Shown here piece after piece: positions 49,902 through 61,517 of a stretch of 64,000 nucleotides of DNA (the first letter of the stretch is position 1; each line of letters begins with the position of its first letter). The DNA comes from CAVUPF01 sp963777915 (GTDB lineage Bacteria > Actinomycetota > Thermoleophilia > Solirubrobacterales > 70-9): NCBI GenBank assembly GCA_963777915.1, contig CAVZSH010000005.1, positions 992,001 through 1,056,000 on the forward strand, written 5' to 3'. Under the pieces are notes generated by a model. The model saw only the letters and a program-made list of their open reading frames with translations, did no database searches and was not told the DNA's origin. Both the position numbers and the translations under genes were made by a program.

Positions 49902-50298
49902 TCTCGCCTTCCCGGACCGTCGCCCGGCCGGCGAGGTAGGCGTGGAGGAGGTGGGCGGCGGCGAGGGAGTCGGCTGGCGCTTTTGCCCCCTCTCGCTGGC
50001 TCGCCTCGGCCATCCGGGTCGTCAGCCGCTCGTCATAAGTCTCGACCGGTATGTCGAGGACCGCTTCGAGTTCGCCGCAGAAGGTGCGGCTGAGCGCCGC
50101 CTGGCTGCCCTCTTCACCGCTGAGGTGGAGCGGAAGCCCGACGACGACCAGCTCGACCCCGCGCTCGGAGACGAGCTCCGCCACCGAGCGCGGCTCCGGC
50201 GGCTCAATCACCGGCAGGGGGGTCGCGAGGGTGCCGCTGGGATCGGAGATCGCGCAGCCGATCCGTGCCGTGCCGTGGTCGAGCGCGAGAACCCGCAT
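49894..50298 (-). CDS. ruvX: Putative Holliday-junction resolvase YqgF/RuvX
   Basis: A 134-residue RNase H-like protein. It starts with LALDHGTARIGCAISD (first catalytic Asp), continues with VVGLPLHLSGEEGSQ (Glu) and ends with YDERLTTRMAEASQREG and DSLAAAHLLHAYL (Asp). The family processes 16S rRNA 5' ends in some bacteria and has resolvase-like fold. Located between alaS and mltG, its conserved position in many genomes. Confidence 0.92.
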   Translation of the reverse strand: MRVLALDHGTARIGCAISDPSGTLATPLPVIEPPEPRSVAELVSERGVELVVVGLPLHLSGEEGSQAALSRTFCGELEAVLDIPVETYDERLTTRMAEASQREGAKAPADSLAAAHLLHAYLAGRATVREGEND

Positions 50299-50300
50299 TC

Positions 50301-52925
50301 CTAACTCGTCCCCGCCTCGATCGCTTGCCGAGCCGTCGCCAGCGCCTCGTCGAGCCGGGCTGCGTCCCTGCCCCCCGCCTGGGCCATGTCGTCGCGTCCC
50401 CCACCGCCGCCGCCGATCACCGTCGCCGCCTCGCGAACCACAGCCACCGCCGAGAGCCCGGCCCCAACCGCCTCCTTCGAGAGGAGAACGACGAGCCCGA
50501 CCTTCTCACCCTCGGCGCCGCCGATCGCGATCGCGGAGCCGGCCCCGAGCTTCGACTGGATCCGGTTGGCGAGGTCAAGAAGCTGCCTCTGGTCGGCGAG
50601 GGACACGCGGGCCGCGAGCAGCTTGAGGCCGCCGGCCTCATTCGCCTCACCTGCAAGGCGGTCCGCCTCCTCGGCGAGCAGCTGCCTCTCGGCCTGTTGG
50701 GCCCCCCTGTCCGCCGCGCGCAGCTGCTCCGCGGCGCGGCGGGCAGCGGCGAGCGGGTCCTGCGGGGAGCCGAGCAGCTCGCCCGCCTCGTGCAGCTGCG
50801 CCTCGCGCTCGCGGAACCAGTCGATCGCCGCGGGTCCACTGAGCGCCTCGATCCGCCGCACGTTGGCGGCGCTGGAGCCCTCGGAGACAATCTTGAAGAT
50901 GCCGATCTCTGCCGTGTTGGCGACGTGGGTGCCCCCGCACAGCTCGCGCGAGACGCCGTCGACCTCGACCACCCGCACCCACTTGCCGTATTTCTCGCCG
51001 AACAGTGCCATCGCTCCCAGCTGCTCGGCCTCTGACCGCGCCATGTTCAGCCAGCGCACCGGGCGGCTCGCCTTCACCCACTCGTTGACGCGGTCCTCGA
51101 CCTCGCGCACCTCTTCGGGGCTGAGCGCCTTGCCGTAGGTGAAATCGAAGCGCAGCTTGTCGGGACGCACGGCGGAGCCGGCCTGGCGGACGTGCGCGCC
51201 CAGCCGCTCGCGCAGCGCCGCATGTAGGAGGTGAGTCGCGGTGTGGTTGCGCATAGTCGCATGGCGGGTCTCGCGGTCGACCTCGGCCTCGACCGGGACG
51301 CCGGCCTTCACCGGGCCGCTTTTGGGCTCGACCTCGAGCGCCTGGTCTTCGCCCACCCGGTAGACGTCGAGCACCCTCGCCTCCCCCCCGCTCCAGCGCA
51401 GCATGCCCGAGTCGGCGACCTGGCCACCGCCCTCGGCGTAAAAGGGGCTCTCCTCCAGCTTGACCAGAGCCCGACCGTCCTCTACCTCTACCGCGGCGAG
51501 CCCGGTGCTGGCGCGCAGCGTCTCATACCCGACGAAGCGAGTCGGTGGCGCCGCGGCGGCGAAGGCGATCACCCGCTCGTGGCGGCCCTCGGAGCCATGC
51601 GCGGTGGCGGCGCCGACCCGGGCCCGCTGTCGCTGCTCCTCCATCAGCTCCTCGAAGCCAGCGTCATCGACCGATAGCCCGCGCTCGGCGAGCAGCTCCT
51701 TGGTCAGGTCGTAGGGGAAACCGTAGGTGTCGTGCAACTTGAAGGCATCGGCGGCGTCAATCCATGAGGTGCTGGACTCTTCTGCCTCGGCGACCAGCTG
51801 CTCCAGCAGCTCCGTCCCCCGCTCCAGGGTGCGGCCGAAGCTCTCCTCCTCCTCACCGACCCAGCCGGCGATCGTCTCGCGCTCTGCGACCAACTCGGGG
51901 TATGCCTCCCCCATGATCTCGATCGTGCGCTCGGTGAAGCGGCCCAGCCATGGCAAGGAGAGGCCCAGTGTGCGCCCCTGCTGGATCGCCCGCCGCAGGA
52001 TCCGCCGCAGGATATAGCCGCGGTCCTCGTTGGAGGGGACGACCCCGTCGGCAATCAGAAAGGCGGCACCCCGGGAGTGATCGGCGAGAATCCGCATCGC
52101 GCGGGTCACCGCGCCCCCCTCGCCGTAGGAGCGCCCGGACAGCTCCTCGGCGAGGCCGACCAGCGGCCGCAACAGGTCGGTCTCGAAGACCGAAGGGACG
52201 TCCTGGAGAATCGCCGCCATCCGGTCCAGCCCCATGCCGGTGTCGATGTTGCGCATAGGCAGCTCAGTCAGGGCGCCATCCGCAGCGAGGTCATAGGTCA
52301 TGAAGACGTGGTTCCAGAACTCGAGAAAGCGGTCGGTGTCCTCGCCAGGGCGCTCGCCGGGGGCGCCGAACGCCTCACCACGGTCTAGGTAGAGCTCCGA
52401 GCAGGGACCGCAGGGCCCAGCCGGCCCAGCCTGCCAGAAGTTGTCCTCACGCCCCAACCGAACGATCCGCTCGTCGGGCAGGCCCAACGCACGCCAGATC
52501 TCGATCGCGTCGGCGTCGGGGCCTAGCCCCAGCTCCTCGTCGCCGCCGAAGACCGTCACCCAGATCCGCCCGGGGTCCATGCCGAAGCCCTGCGTCGAGA
52601 GCTCCCAACCCCAGGGGATCGACTCGGCCTTGAAGTAGTCGCCAAAGCTCCAGTTGCCGAGCATCTCGAAGAAGGTGAGGTGCCGGGCTGTGCTTCCGAC
52701 CTCCTCGATGTCGGTGGTGCGGAAGCATTTCTGCACGTCGGCGAGACGGCGGGCGGGAGGCTCCTCGCGGCCGAGGAAGTAGGGCTTGAAAGGCTGCATC
52801 CCAGCCGTGGTCAGAAGCACCGACGGGTCATGCGCGGCGGGCACCAGCGAGGCCGAGGGGACGATCTTGTGGCCCCGGTCCTCAAAGAAGGAAAGGTAGG
52901 TGTCGCGGATCTCCTGAGCCTTCAT
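50301..52925 (-). CDS. alaS: Alanyl-tRNA synthetase
   Basis: An 874-residue class II synthetase, full length. The catalytic core starts MKAQEIRDTYLSFFEDRGHKIVPSASLVP and includes GMQPFKPYFLG and FFEMLGNWSFGDYFK; the editing domain has the metal motif NHTATHLLHAALRERLG and CGGTHVANTAEIG; the C-Ala region follows a coiled coil (residues about 700-760) and ends in GGGGGGRDDMAQAGGRD. Two bases separate its stop from ruvX's start. Confidence 0.97.
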   Translation of the reverse strand: MKAQEIRDTYLSFFEDRGHKIVPSASLVPAAHDPSVLLTTAGMQPFKPYFLGREEPPARRLADVQKCFRTTDIEEVGSTARHLTFFEMLGNWSFGDYFKAESIPWGWELSTQGFGMDPGRIWVTVFGGDEELGLGPDADAIEIWRALGLPDERIVRLGREDNFWQAGPAGPCGPCSELYLDRGEAFGAPGERPGEDTDRFLEFWNHVFMTYDLAADGALTELPMRNIDTGMGLDRMAAILQDVPSVFETDLLRPLVGLAEELSGRSYGEGGAVTRAMRILADHSRGAAFLIADGVVPSNEDRGYILRRILRRAIQQGRTLGLSLPWLGRFTERTIEIMGEAYPELVAERETIAGWVGEEEESFGRTLERGTELLEQLVAEAEESSTSWIDAADAFKLHDTYGFPYDLTKELLAERGLSVDDAGFEELMEEQRQRARVGAATAHGSEGRHERVIAFAAAAPPTRFVGYETLRASTGLAAVEVEDGRALVKLEESPFYAEGGGQVADSGMLRWSGGEARVLDVYRVGEDQALEVEPKSGPVKAGVPVEAEVDRETRHATMRNHTATHLLHAALRERLGAHVRQAGSAVRPDKLRFDFTYGKALSPEEVREVEDRVNEWVKASRPVRWLNMARSEAEQLGAMALFGEKYGKWVRVVEVDGVSRELCGGTHVANTAEIGIFKIVSEGSSAANVRRIEALSGPAAIDWFREREAQLHEAGELLGSPQDPLAAARRAAEQLRAADRGAQQAERQLLAEEADRLAGEANEAGGLKLLAARVSLADQRQLLDLANRIQSKLGAGSAIAIGGAEGEKVGLVVLLSKEAVGAGLSAVAVVREAATVIGGGGGGRDDMAQAGGRDAARLDEALATARQAIEAGTS

Positions 52926-52969
52926 GAAGGGGAGAGCCTAAGTCACGACCGCCCGCGCTCGGAGCGGCG

Positions 52970-54418
52970 TCAGGACGCAGTGGCGACGGTGCCATAACCG
53001 ACGATCGCCTCGCCGGCGAGCAATACCGCCGTCTGACCCGGGGAGGCGCCGGCGAAGACCTCGGAGAGCTCCAGGTCGAGCCTCGCATAGCGGCCGCTCT
53101 GCACCGCCGATATCGCGGCCGCAAGAGGGCGGGTGTGGTAGCGGAGCTTTACCGCGTCGACGCTGGCGCCGTCGCGGTGCAAGACGGCGTCGTGGATTCG
53201 TACCCTCCGCGTCGCAAGCTCCTCGCGGGTGCCGACCGTGACCGCATTGGAGGCGGCATCGGTGGCGAGCACGTAGAGCGGCTCGGGGGCGGAGACCCCG
53301 ATCCCGCGGCGCTGCCCGACCGTGAAGTTGTGGTGGCCGTAGTGGCGGCCGATCTCGCGCCCGGAGCGGTCGAGCAGGGCACCCTCGCGCTCACCCAGGC
53401 CACCGTGGCGGCGCAGGAAGCGCCGCTTGCCCTGCCCGGCGAGGAAGCAGAGGTCCTGACTCTCCGGCTTGCGGGCCACCGCCAAGCCGTGGCGGGCGGC
53501 GATCTCCCGCACCTCGGGCTTGGTCAGCTCGGTGAGCGGAAAGCGCAGGCGCCCGAGCAGATCTGGCGGCAACGCGGCCAGCATGTAGCTCTGGTCCTTG
53601 GCCTCGTCGACCGCCGCCGCGAGCAGCGGCCCGTCCCCGTCGTCGACGATCCGCGCGTAGTGGCCGGTGATGAGGTGGGTGGCGCCGAGCCGGTCCGCCA
53701 GGTCGATCATCGCCGCGATCCGCACCTCCCCGTTGCAAAGAATGCAGGGGTTCGGCGTACTCCCGGCCGCATAGCCGGAGACGAATTCGCCGACGACGCG
53801 GCGTCGGAACTCCTCCTCGAGGTCGAGGGTGAGGTGAGGGATGTCGAGTGAGTGGGCGAGCCCGCGGGCACCAAGCACCGCCTCTGGGGAGCAGCAGGCC
53901 TTGGCGCCGTCGGTCTCAGGATCAGCCCAGAGCTTCACCGTCACGCCGATCACCTCCGCCCCTTGCTCGCGCTCCAAAAGCGCAGCGACGGCACTGTCGA
54001 CCCCGCCCGACATCGCGACCAGTACCCGCCGCTCGCCAGGCGCCGCCAGGCGCTCGGCCGACGCGGCTGCGCTCGCCAGCGCCCGGTGCAGCGCGTCGGC
54101 CGCGAGTTGGGCCGCGTGGAGCTTCGTCGGGATCAGCCCGCCGATCGCGGCGTTGACCTCATCTGCGCCGATCCGAGCGGCGTCGAGGACGCTCCCGCCG
54201 CACACCAGCTCGACGGTCGCCGCAGTTGCGGCCCGCATCGCCCCGCATCCCTCCGTGTCGAAGCTCGCATCCACGATGGCGCCAGCGTCCAGTGCCAGCG
54301 AGATCCGCGCCAGGTCGCCGCAGGCAGCTCCCCCGGCTGCTCCGGAGAAGGCGTCGAGAAGCGCCGGCCCCAGCCGGCTCCGGTCACTTAGGTGCTGCTC
54401 AAAAATCTCTCGGCGCAT
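52970..54418 (-). CDS. mnmA: IscU/NifU-like domain fused to tRNA 2-thiouridylase MnmA
   Basis: A 482-residue two-domain protein. Residues 1-120 match the IscU/NifU scaffold: LDAFSGAAGGAACGD (Cys33) and FDTEGCGAMRAATAA (Cys58), but where IscU has KxHCSxLA the text is KLHAAQLAADAL, so the third cluster Cys is Ala102. Residues about 130-482 are MnmA: P-loop AMSGGVDSAVAAL, NPCILCNGEVRI with the first catalytic Cys, QDLCFLAGQGK with the second, and the C-terminal barrel. MnmA thiolates U34 of Lys/Glu/Gln tRNAs. A sulfur-relay role for the fused domain is inferred; no cysteine desulfurase gene is in the window. Confidence 0.9.
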   Translation of the reverse strand: MRREIFEQHLSDRSRLGPALLDAFSGAAGGAACGDLARISLALDAGAIVDASFDTEGCGAMRAATAATVELVCGGSVLDAARIGADEVNAAIGGLIPTKLHAAQLAADALHRALASAAASAERLAAPGERRVLVAMSGGVDSAVAALLEREQGAEVIGVTVKLWADPETDGAKACCSPEAVLGARGLAHSLDIPHLTLDLEEEFRRRVVGEFVSGYAAGSTPNPCILCNGEVRIAAMIDLADRLGATHLITGHYARIVDDGDGPLLAAAVDEAKDQSYMLAALPPDLLGRLRFPLTELTKPEVREIAARHGLAVARKPESQDLCFLAGQGKRRFLRRHGGLGEREGALLDRSGREIGRHYGHHNFTVGQRRGIGVSAPEPLYVLATDAASNAVTVGTREELATRRVRIHDAVLHRDGASVDAVKLRYHTRPLAAAISAVQSGRYARLDLELSEVFAGASPGQTAVLLAGEAIVGYGTVATAS

Positions 54419-54635
54419 TCGCCTAAGGGTAGAGCGCAGGCGAGGCCCCAGCCCACCGTTGCCGCCTCTGGCTTTGATCCCTTCCAGTGAAGGTGGGCGC
54501 CTGCCCCCGACCCCGAGGGGAGGGAGGACTTCGGCTCCCGCGCCGTTTGTGTTGGGTCAAACGGTGAGACGGCTCGCGAACGGGCTCGAGCCTCGACTCA
54601 ACCGTAGCAGCGCCCGGGCGGCACGGCGATAGCTT

Positions 54636-56716
<2,081 letters not shown>

Positions 56717-56720
<4 letters not shown>

Positions 56721-57961
56721 GCTTCCCCTCCGGCGATCTCGTCAATCAGCCTCGCGGGGTCGACCGGGCGCTGCGCGCCGGTCTTCATCTCGCGCAGCTG
56801 AGCCGATCCGTCGGCCTCGAGGATCAAGACCTGCCGGGCGTTGATCCGATCAGCGTGTTTGAGCTGACCCTTGAGACTCCGTCCGGCGAGGTCCAGCTCG
56901 GCCGACAGCCCGGCGTGGCGCAGCTCGCTTGCCAGCGCCATCGCCCGCTGCCTGTCCCCATCCTCGGCGACCGCGATAAAGGCGTCGCGTCCGGCCGGCT
57001 CGCCGTCTTCGTCAAGCGCCAGCAGGATGCGCTCGACCCCTGCGGCCCAGCCAACCGCCGGGGTCGAAGGTCCGCCGAGCTGCTCGATCAGTGCGTCATA
57101 GCGGCCGCCACCGCCAATCTCCGACTGGGCCCCGAGGCCCGCACAGACGAAGGAGAAGATCGTTCGCGTGTAATAGTCGAGACCGCGCACCAAGCTGGGA
57201 TCGACCTCATAGGCGATCCCAGCCGCGTCGAGCAGCGCCAGCACCTCGGCGAAGTGCTCGGCGTCTTCGCCCTCCAGGCCAGCGACGATTGTCGGCGCAC
57301 TCGCCATCGCCGCCCGGGTCCCCTCGTCCTCGGAGTCAAACGCGCGCAGCGGGTTAGCGTCGATCCGCTCGCGCACGTCTTTGGACAACTCGCCCTCGTG
57401 GGCGCGCAGGTGCGCTTTCAGCTCCTCCAGGTAGGCGCGCCTGGACTCCAGCGAGCCAAGGCTCCCCAGCCGCAGCTGCACCCCGGGAACCCCCAGCTCG
57501 GCGAGCAGGTCGGAGAGCAGCATGATCGCCTCCGCGTCGGCCAGTGGGGAGGCGGTGCCAATCGCCTCGACGCCGAGCTGGTGGAACTGGCGGTAGCGCC
57601 CGGCCTGGGGGCGCTCGTGGCGGAAGAAGGGGCCGAGGTAGGAGAGCTTGACCGGCTGCGCCAGCTTGTGCATGCCGTGCTCGAGGTAGGCGCGACAGAT
57701 CGGCGCCGTGCCCTCCGGGCGCAGGGTGATGCTACGACCACCCTTGTCCTCGAAGGTGAACATCTCCTTGCGGACGATGTCGGTGGAGCGTCCGACCCCG
57801 CGCTCAAACAGCTCGGTGTCCTCGAAGGCTGGCGTGGCAATCGGCTCATAGCCGGCACGGGAGAAGATTGCCGCGGCGACGCGCTCGATCCGCGCCCGGG
57901 CGCGCGCCTGCTCAGGCAGTACGTCGAAGGTCCCGCGGGGCGCCTGGTACTTGCTGGCCAT
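56717..57961 (-). CDS. hisS: Histidyl-tRNA synthetase
   Basis: A 414-residue class II synthetase. It opens with YQAPRGTFDVLPEQARAR, has motif 1 near EDTELFERGVGRSTDIV, RPEGTAPICRAYLEHG and GPFFRHERPQAGRYRQFHQLGVEAIG (motif 2), the HisA motif LVRGLDYYTRTIFSFV and an anticodon-binding domain at the C-terminus. Length and motifs are complete. Coupled to aspS by ATGA, a pairing common in bacteria. Confidence 0.96.
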
Positions 57962-57991
57962 GCTGGCCGCGACCTTACCTGCGGCGGGCGG

Positions 57992-58636
57992 CTATCGCGC
58001 CAGCTCGGCCAAGAAGGGGTTGGTGGCGCGCTCGGCTCCCAGCGTCGTCGTCCCCATGTGGCCGGGGTAGACCGACGTGCGGTCGGGGTGGGACTCGGTC
58101 AGAGCGCGGATCGACTCAAGCAGCGTCCCCCAGTCACCGCCGGGCAGGTCGACCCTCCCGACCGATCCCTGGAAGAGCACGTCGCCGGAGAAGATTGCGT
58201 CCTCCCCGCGCACCGAATAGGTGACGTGGCCGGGGCTGTGGCCGGGCGTGAAGATTACGTTCACCACCATCCCGGCCAGCTCAAGCGCCTCGCCGCCGCC
58301 CACCTGCTCGTCCGCCCGGTAGCTCTCATAAGGACCGAAGCCCTCATACGGAACGAAAGCCATGATGTCGGCGAGCATCGGCGCCTCTATCGCCGGGCAG
58401 TAGACGGTCGCTCCGGTTGCCGCGGCAACCGGAGCGACCGCGCCGATGTGATCGAAGTGACAGTGGGTGAGGAGGATCGCCTCGACAGAGACGCCCAGTT
58501 CCTCGACCAGCGCCAGGATCCGCTCCGGCTCCTCGCCGGGATCGACGATCAGCGCCCGGTCGGAGTCCTCGGGGCGCACGATGAAGCAGTTCTCGGCGAT
58601 CGGGCCAACCGTGAGCATGCGGACATCGAGGCTCAC
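57992..58636 (-). CDS. MBL-fold metallohydrolase (glyoxalase II-like)
   Basis: Start set at the GTG at 58636, which overlaps the preceding stop as GTGA and has ggagg upstream; this gives 214 residues. The binuclear zinc motif is THCHFDHIG, with further ligands in TPGHSPGH, FSGDVLFQGSVGR and YPGHMGTT. The architecture is that of hydroxyacylglutathione-hydrolase-like proteins often found beside hisS/relA; the substrate is not known. The longer open frame upstream is a shadow of the small membrane protein gene. Confidence 0.88.
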   Translation of the reverse strand: MSLDVRMLTVGPIAENCFIVRPEDSDRALIVDPGEEPERILALVEELGVSVEAILLTHCHFDHIGAVAPVAAATGATVYCPAIEAPMLADIMAFVPYEGFGPYESYRADEQVGGGEALELAGMVVNVIFTPGHSPGHVTYSVRGEDAIFSGDVLFQGSVGRVDLPGGDWGTLLESIRALTESHPDRTSVYPGHMGTTTLGAERATNPFLAELAR

Positions 58637-58998
58637 GAATCCTCCCGGGCACGGATCCGCGCCCGCTCCCGCCGGCGCCACAGCGCCATGTCTATGTAGT
58701 AGCCCGCCGGGATGTAGAAGACGAGCATGAAGGCGCCGAGGGCGAGCGAAGCGCCGAGGGGGCGGCTGAAGATCACGAGGAGGAGGACGGTGAAGATGGC
58801 CCCAGCGGCGATGCCGCGAGTGGCCGCCCCGCGCCAGGTCGGTGGCCGGTCCACCTTCGGGCCGGGTTTGCGGGAGGCGCGGGCACGGGCTTTCGCCTCC
58901 TCGCGGCTGCGCGGCCGGGATGTGCGGCGGTTGGTGTCGATCCGGCCGCCCTGGGTGCCGCGGTGCTTGCGGCGGCGCTTCTTCCTGGTCTGGGCCAT
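58633..58998 (-). CDS. Small two-TM membrane protein
   Basis: A 121-residue protein with a strongly basic, disordered N-terminus of about 60 residues (QTRKKRRRKHRGTQGGRIDT onward), two membrane helices (AAGAIFTVLLLVIFSRPLGA and LALGAFMLVFYIPAGYYIDMAL) and a short basic tail. No family recognised. The stop overlaps the start of the MBL gene, so the two are co-expressed; perhaps a membrane-biogenesis or nucleic-acid-tethering factor, but that is guesswork. Confidence 0.7.
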   Translation of the reverse strand: MAQTRKKRRRKHRGTQGGRIDTNRRTSRPRSREEAKARARASRKPGPKVDRPPTWRGAATRGIAAGAIFTVLLLVIFSRPLGASLALGAFMLVFYIPAGYYIDMALWRRRERARIRAREDS

Positions 58999-59011
58999 GA
59001 GCCAACTGAAT

Positions 59012-59899
59012 CTAATCGGTTGAGGTCGTGAGCCGTCGCTCGATCACGTGGCGATCGGGGTCGAAGCTGCGAATCGGAACGTCCTCGGGATAGCCGACCA
59101 GCGCCCCCTCGGGAGCGAGGCCGACCAGCTCGGCCTCGACCGGGCGGGCGCCGAGCGGGGCGGCTAGTGCCCGCACCCGCTCGACGACCGCCGCCAGCGG
59201 CACCGCGAGCGGGTCGTGGATGTTGGTCGAGACTTGGACGGAGCCGTCGGAAAGCGATAAGCCCATCGCCCTGACGCCGGGCAGTCCTCCCCCCGACTCG
59301 CGCAGCTTCGCGGCGACGGCGCGGGCGACCTCGAAGTCGCCGTCGTCCAGCACGACGTTGAAGGCCGCGAGCGGCGGGCGGGCAGTGACAAGCGTGGCGC
59401 CGGCGGTGCGATGAGGTAGATGGGGGCCGCGGTCTGGCCGCAGCTCGCCGGCCTCCATCCGCAGCCACAGCTCGGGCAGGCCGCCGTTACGGAAGTAGGC
59501 GCGCTCGGCACGCCCAGGACTGCTCGCCAGCTCGCCGTAGAGGAAGACCGGAATGCCGAGCCCGCCGATCTGGTCGGCGACCTCGATCGCCTCGGTCCGG
59601 GCGACGCCGCGCTCGGCCGGGTCGAGCCAGACGACCGGGCACACGTCAAGCGCCCCGATCGCCGGGTGGATGCCCTTGTGCGCGCTCATGTCGATCTTCT
59701 CGACCGCCTCCTCGGCGCCCCAGACGAGGGCATCGAGCAACGGCCCCGGCTCGGCGGAGAGCGTAAAGACGGTGCGGTTGTGGTCGGCGTCTGAGTGGCG
59801 GTCGAGCAGAGTCGCGCCGCGGGAGAAGACGGCCTCCATGTCGGCGATCTGCCTGGCATCGCTCCCCTCGGAGACGTTGGGGACGCCGAGCAGCGCCAT
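59012..59899 (-). CDS. Glutamate formimidoyltransferase
   Basis: Start set at the ATG at 59899, one base after the stop of the upstream gene, giving 295 residues (the longer frame is a shadow). It matches the N- and C-terminal formiminotransferase subdomains: VPNVSEGSDARQIADMEAVF, DADHNRTVFTLSAEPG with the catalytic His, and AHKGIHPAIGALDVCPVVWLDP. It transfers formimino groups between formiminoglutamate and tetrahydrofolate in histidine breakdown, or serves as a 5-formyl-THF-related enzyme; no hut genes are nearby. No cyclodeaminase domain is fused. Confidence 0.88.
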   Translation of the reverse strand: MALLGVPNVSEGSDARQIADMEAVFSRGATLLDRHSDADHNRTVFTLSAEPGPLLDALVWGAEEAVEKIDMSAHKGIHPAIGALDVCPVVWLDPAERGVARTEAIEVADQIGGLGIPVFLYGELASSPGRAERAYFRNGGLPELWLRMEAGELRPDRGPHLPHRTAGATLVTARPPLAAFNVVLDDGDFEVARAVAAKLRESGGGLPGVRAMGLSLSDGSVQVSTNIHDPLAVPLAAVVERVRALAAPLGARPVEAELVGLAPEGALVGYPEDVPIRSFDPDRHVIERRLTTSTD

Positions 59900-59900
59900 C

Positions 59901-60854
59901 TCAAAGGAGCAGCTCGCCGCCGCGGAGGATCGTCTCGCCGTCGATCTCCACGCTCGGCTCGAGCACCACGCAGTCAAGATGGACCGGCACCTGGACCGTG
60001 CCGCCAATCGCCGCCGAGGCACCGAAGGCGACGTGGACAGTGCCGAGGATCTTCTCGTCCTCGAGAATGTTTCCGCTGAGGATCGCCTTCTCATTGGTAC
60101 CGATCCCCAGCTCGGCGACGTTGGTCCCGTCCGGCCCGTAAGCGCCAAGCAGCTCCAGAAGGGTGGCGCCAGCCGCGCCGGTGGACTCGGTCAGATGGCC
60201 GCCGCGGACGGTGAGCGTGACCGGCGCCTCGACCCGCCCAACCCCGGCGATCGACCCGTCGACGATCAGCGTGCCCTCCCCCGTCCCCTCCAGGGGAGCG
60301 ACGAATCCCTCGCCGCAGGGTAGATTTCCGAAGGCGCCCGAGGCGGTCAGCTCGCCAGCGTCGGGGATCGCATGGCGACCCTCTAGACCGAGCCGCAGAT
60401 CGCTGCCGCGAGCGCAGGTGATGCGCGCCTCGCGGCCGCGGCTAAGGGCGGCCGCGACCGCCGCGCCCCTGCGGCGCAGCTCGGCCATGTCGGCGCTCAT
60501 CACCCGCGCGAGCATTTCCCTCGTTACCCCGGGCATCGTCGCAATGCGCACCCCTGCCTCGCTGGCCGTCTTGCGGGCGGCGGTGTGGGAGAGCGACTGG
60601 ACGGTCGGAGCGAGGACGACGTCGGCGGCGGCCATCGCCGCCGCGACCGGCCCAGGCGGCTCCGCGGCGTGCGAATCGCGCTCGGCGATCACGGCTAGGA
60701 CCGCGTCGGCACCGGCCCTCTGTGCCTCGCCCCGCATCAGAGCGCCGAGCGGCTCGGTCGCCGGGTTGCAGACGACCAGCACCTCCTCCCCGGGAGCCAC
60801 CCCCAGGCAGTCCCGGACCACCGCCACCACCGCCGTGTCGAGCTCCGCGCTCAC
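59901..60854 (-). CDS. M29-like aminopeptidase/hydrolase
   Basis: About 317 residues from the GTG at 60854; the frame is open to 60953. The metal-binding pattern of aminopeptidase T (M29) relatives is seen: NLPCGEGFVAPLEGTGEGTLIVDGSI, VAELGIGTNEKAILSGNILEDEKILGTVHVAFG and VPVHLDCVVLEPSVEIDG (His, Asp). The same fold is used by 2,5-dihydroxypyridine dioxygenase, so a peptidase role is likely but not certain. It is immediately followed by the formiminotransferase gene in the same direction. Confidence 0.75.
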   Translation of the reverse strand: MSAELDTAVVAVVRDCLGVAPGEEVLVVCNPATEPLGALMRGEAQRAGADAVLAVIAERDSHAAEPPGPVAAAMAAADVVLAPTVQSLSHTAARKTASEAGVRIATMPGVTREMLARVMSADMAELRRRGAAVAAALSRGREARITCARGSDLRLGLEGRHAIPDAGELTASGAFGNLPCGEGFVAPLEGTGEGTLIVDGSIAGVGRVEAPVTLTVRGGHLTESTGAAGATLLELLGAYGPDGTNVAELGIGTNEKAILSGNILEDEKILGTVHVAFGASAAIGGTVQVPVHLDCVVLEPSVEIDGETILRGGELLL

Positions 60855-60986
60855 TGTGAGTTCAACCCTAGCCAGCGACGCATGCGGCCGGCACGACCGG
60901 CCCGCCGCAATGGGTGGCGGCACGGTCACAGCCGACTCGGCACGCCTCGCCATTTGCCCGCCATACCTTCAGATGGAAGCGTGGTG

Positions 60987-61160
60987 TCAGTCGTCGTCGT
61001 GCCGGTGTCGAACTGACCACGCCTCGAAGACGACCAACCCGACGAGTATGGACCCAAAGGCAACTAATGGGGCTACCCAGCCACGCGGCCGAGTGAGCGC
61101 GAGGGTCGCGACCACAAATGTGTCTGCGGCAAGCAAAAACGCGACAAACACCGGGCGCAT
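60987..61160 (-). CDS. Small two-TM membrane protein
   Basis: From the ATG at 61160 a 57-residue protein consists of two hydrophobic helices (VFVAFLLAADTFVVATLAL and WVAPLVAFGSILVGLVVFEAW) and a charged His/Asp-rich tail (SVRHRHDDD). A longer frame begins at 61235. No family recognised. It lies just upstream of, and divergent from, tRNA-Met. Confidence 0.5.
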   Translation of the reverse strand: MRPVFVAFLLAADTFVVATLALTRPRGWVAPLVAFGSILVGLVVFEAWSVRHRHDDD

Positions 61161-61261
61161 AGCCGACCATCCTGTCTGTGGCGCCTGACCGGGCCTACGC
61201 TGCATAGCCCAAGAATCGCAGCACCAGCCGTCCATACCCCATCGCTACCATCACCGTCCCC

Positions 61262-61335
61262 GCCGGAGTAGCTCAGCTGGCTAGAGCAGCGGAATCATAA
61301 TCCGCGTGTCGCAGGTTCGAGTCCTGCCTCCGGCA
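61262..61335 (+). tRNA. tRNA-Met(CAU)
   Basis: A complete cloverleaf: acceptor stem gccggag/ctccggc with discriminator A, D arm gctcagctggctagagc, anticodon stem gcgga/tccgc with loop atcataa (anticodon CAU), and T arm gcaggttcgagtcctgc. The 3' CCA is not encoded. The acceptor stem starts with a G-C pair, as in elongator tRNA-Met; a lysidine-modified tRNA-Ile2 with the same anticodon cannot be excluded by eye. The region downstream is an accessory segment, consistent with use of the tRNA 3' end as an integration site. Confidence 0.93.
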
Positions 61336-61517
61336 TCCCTTTCACAGAGCCAAATTTCTTCCCAAATGAGTGGTCCTTGGAGGCCATTTTTAGGGGGGTG
61401 GCAAGGGATGTGGCAAGGTTCCGGCGCTGAAATGCTCAAAAGGCGCGCCGTGTCGGCGGCAAGGGCCGATACAACCTTTGCCCTGCTCCGGCTTTCGCGG
61501 CCGACCGGACGGAGTTC
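61336..61517. other. Non-coding DNA after the tRNA
   Basis: 180 bp without gene. It contains gtggcaaggg-atgtggcaagg, a short direct repeat of tggcaagg (around 61398-61416), of the kind found near integrase attachment or arm sites. No integrase gene is seen in the window. Confidence 0.4.

Noticed and set aside
56855..58699. 614-codon plus-strand frame over hisS and the MBL gene
   Set aside because: Antisense shadow; both minus-strand genes are unambiguous.
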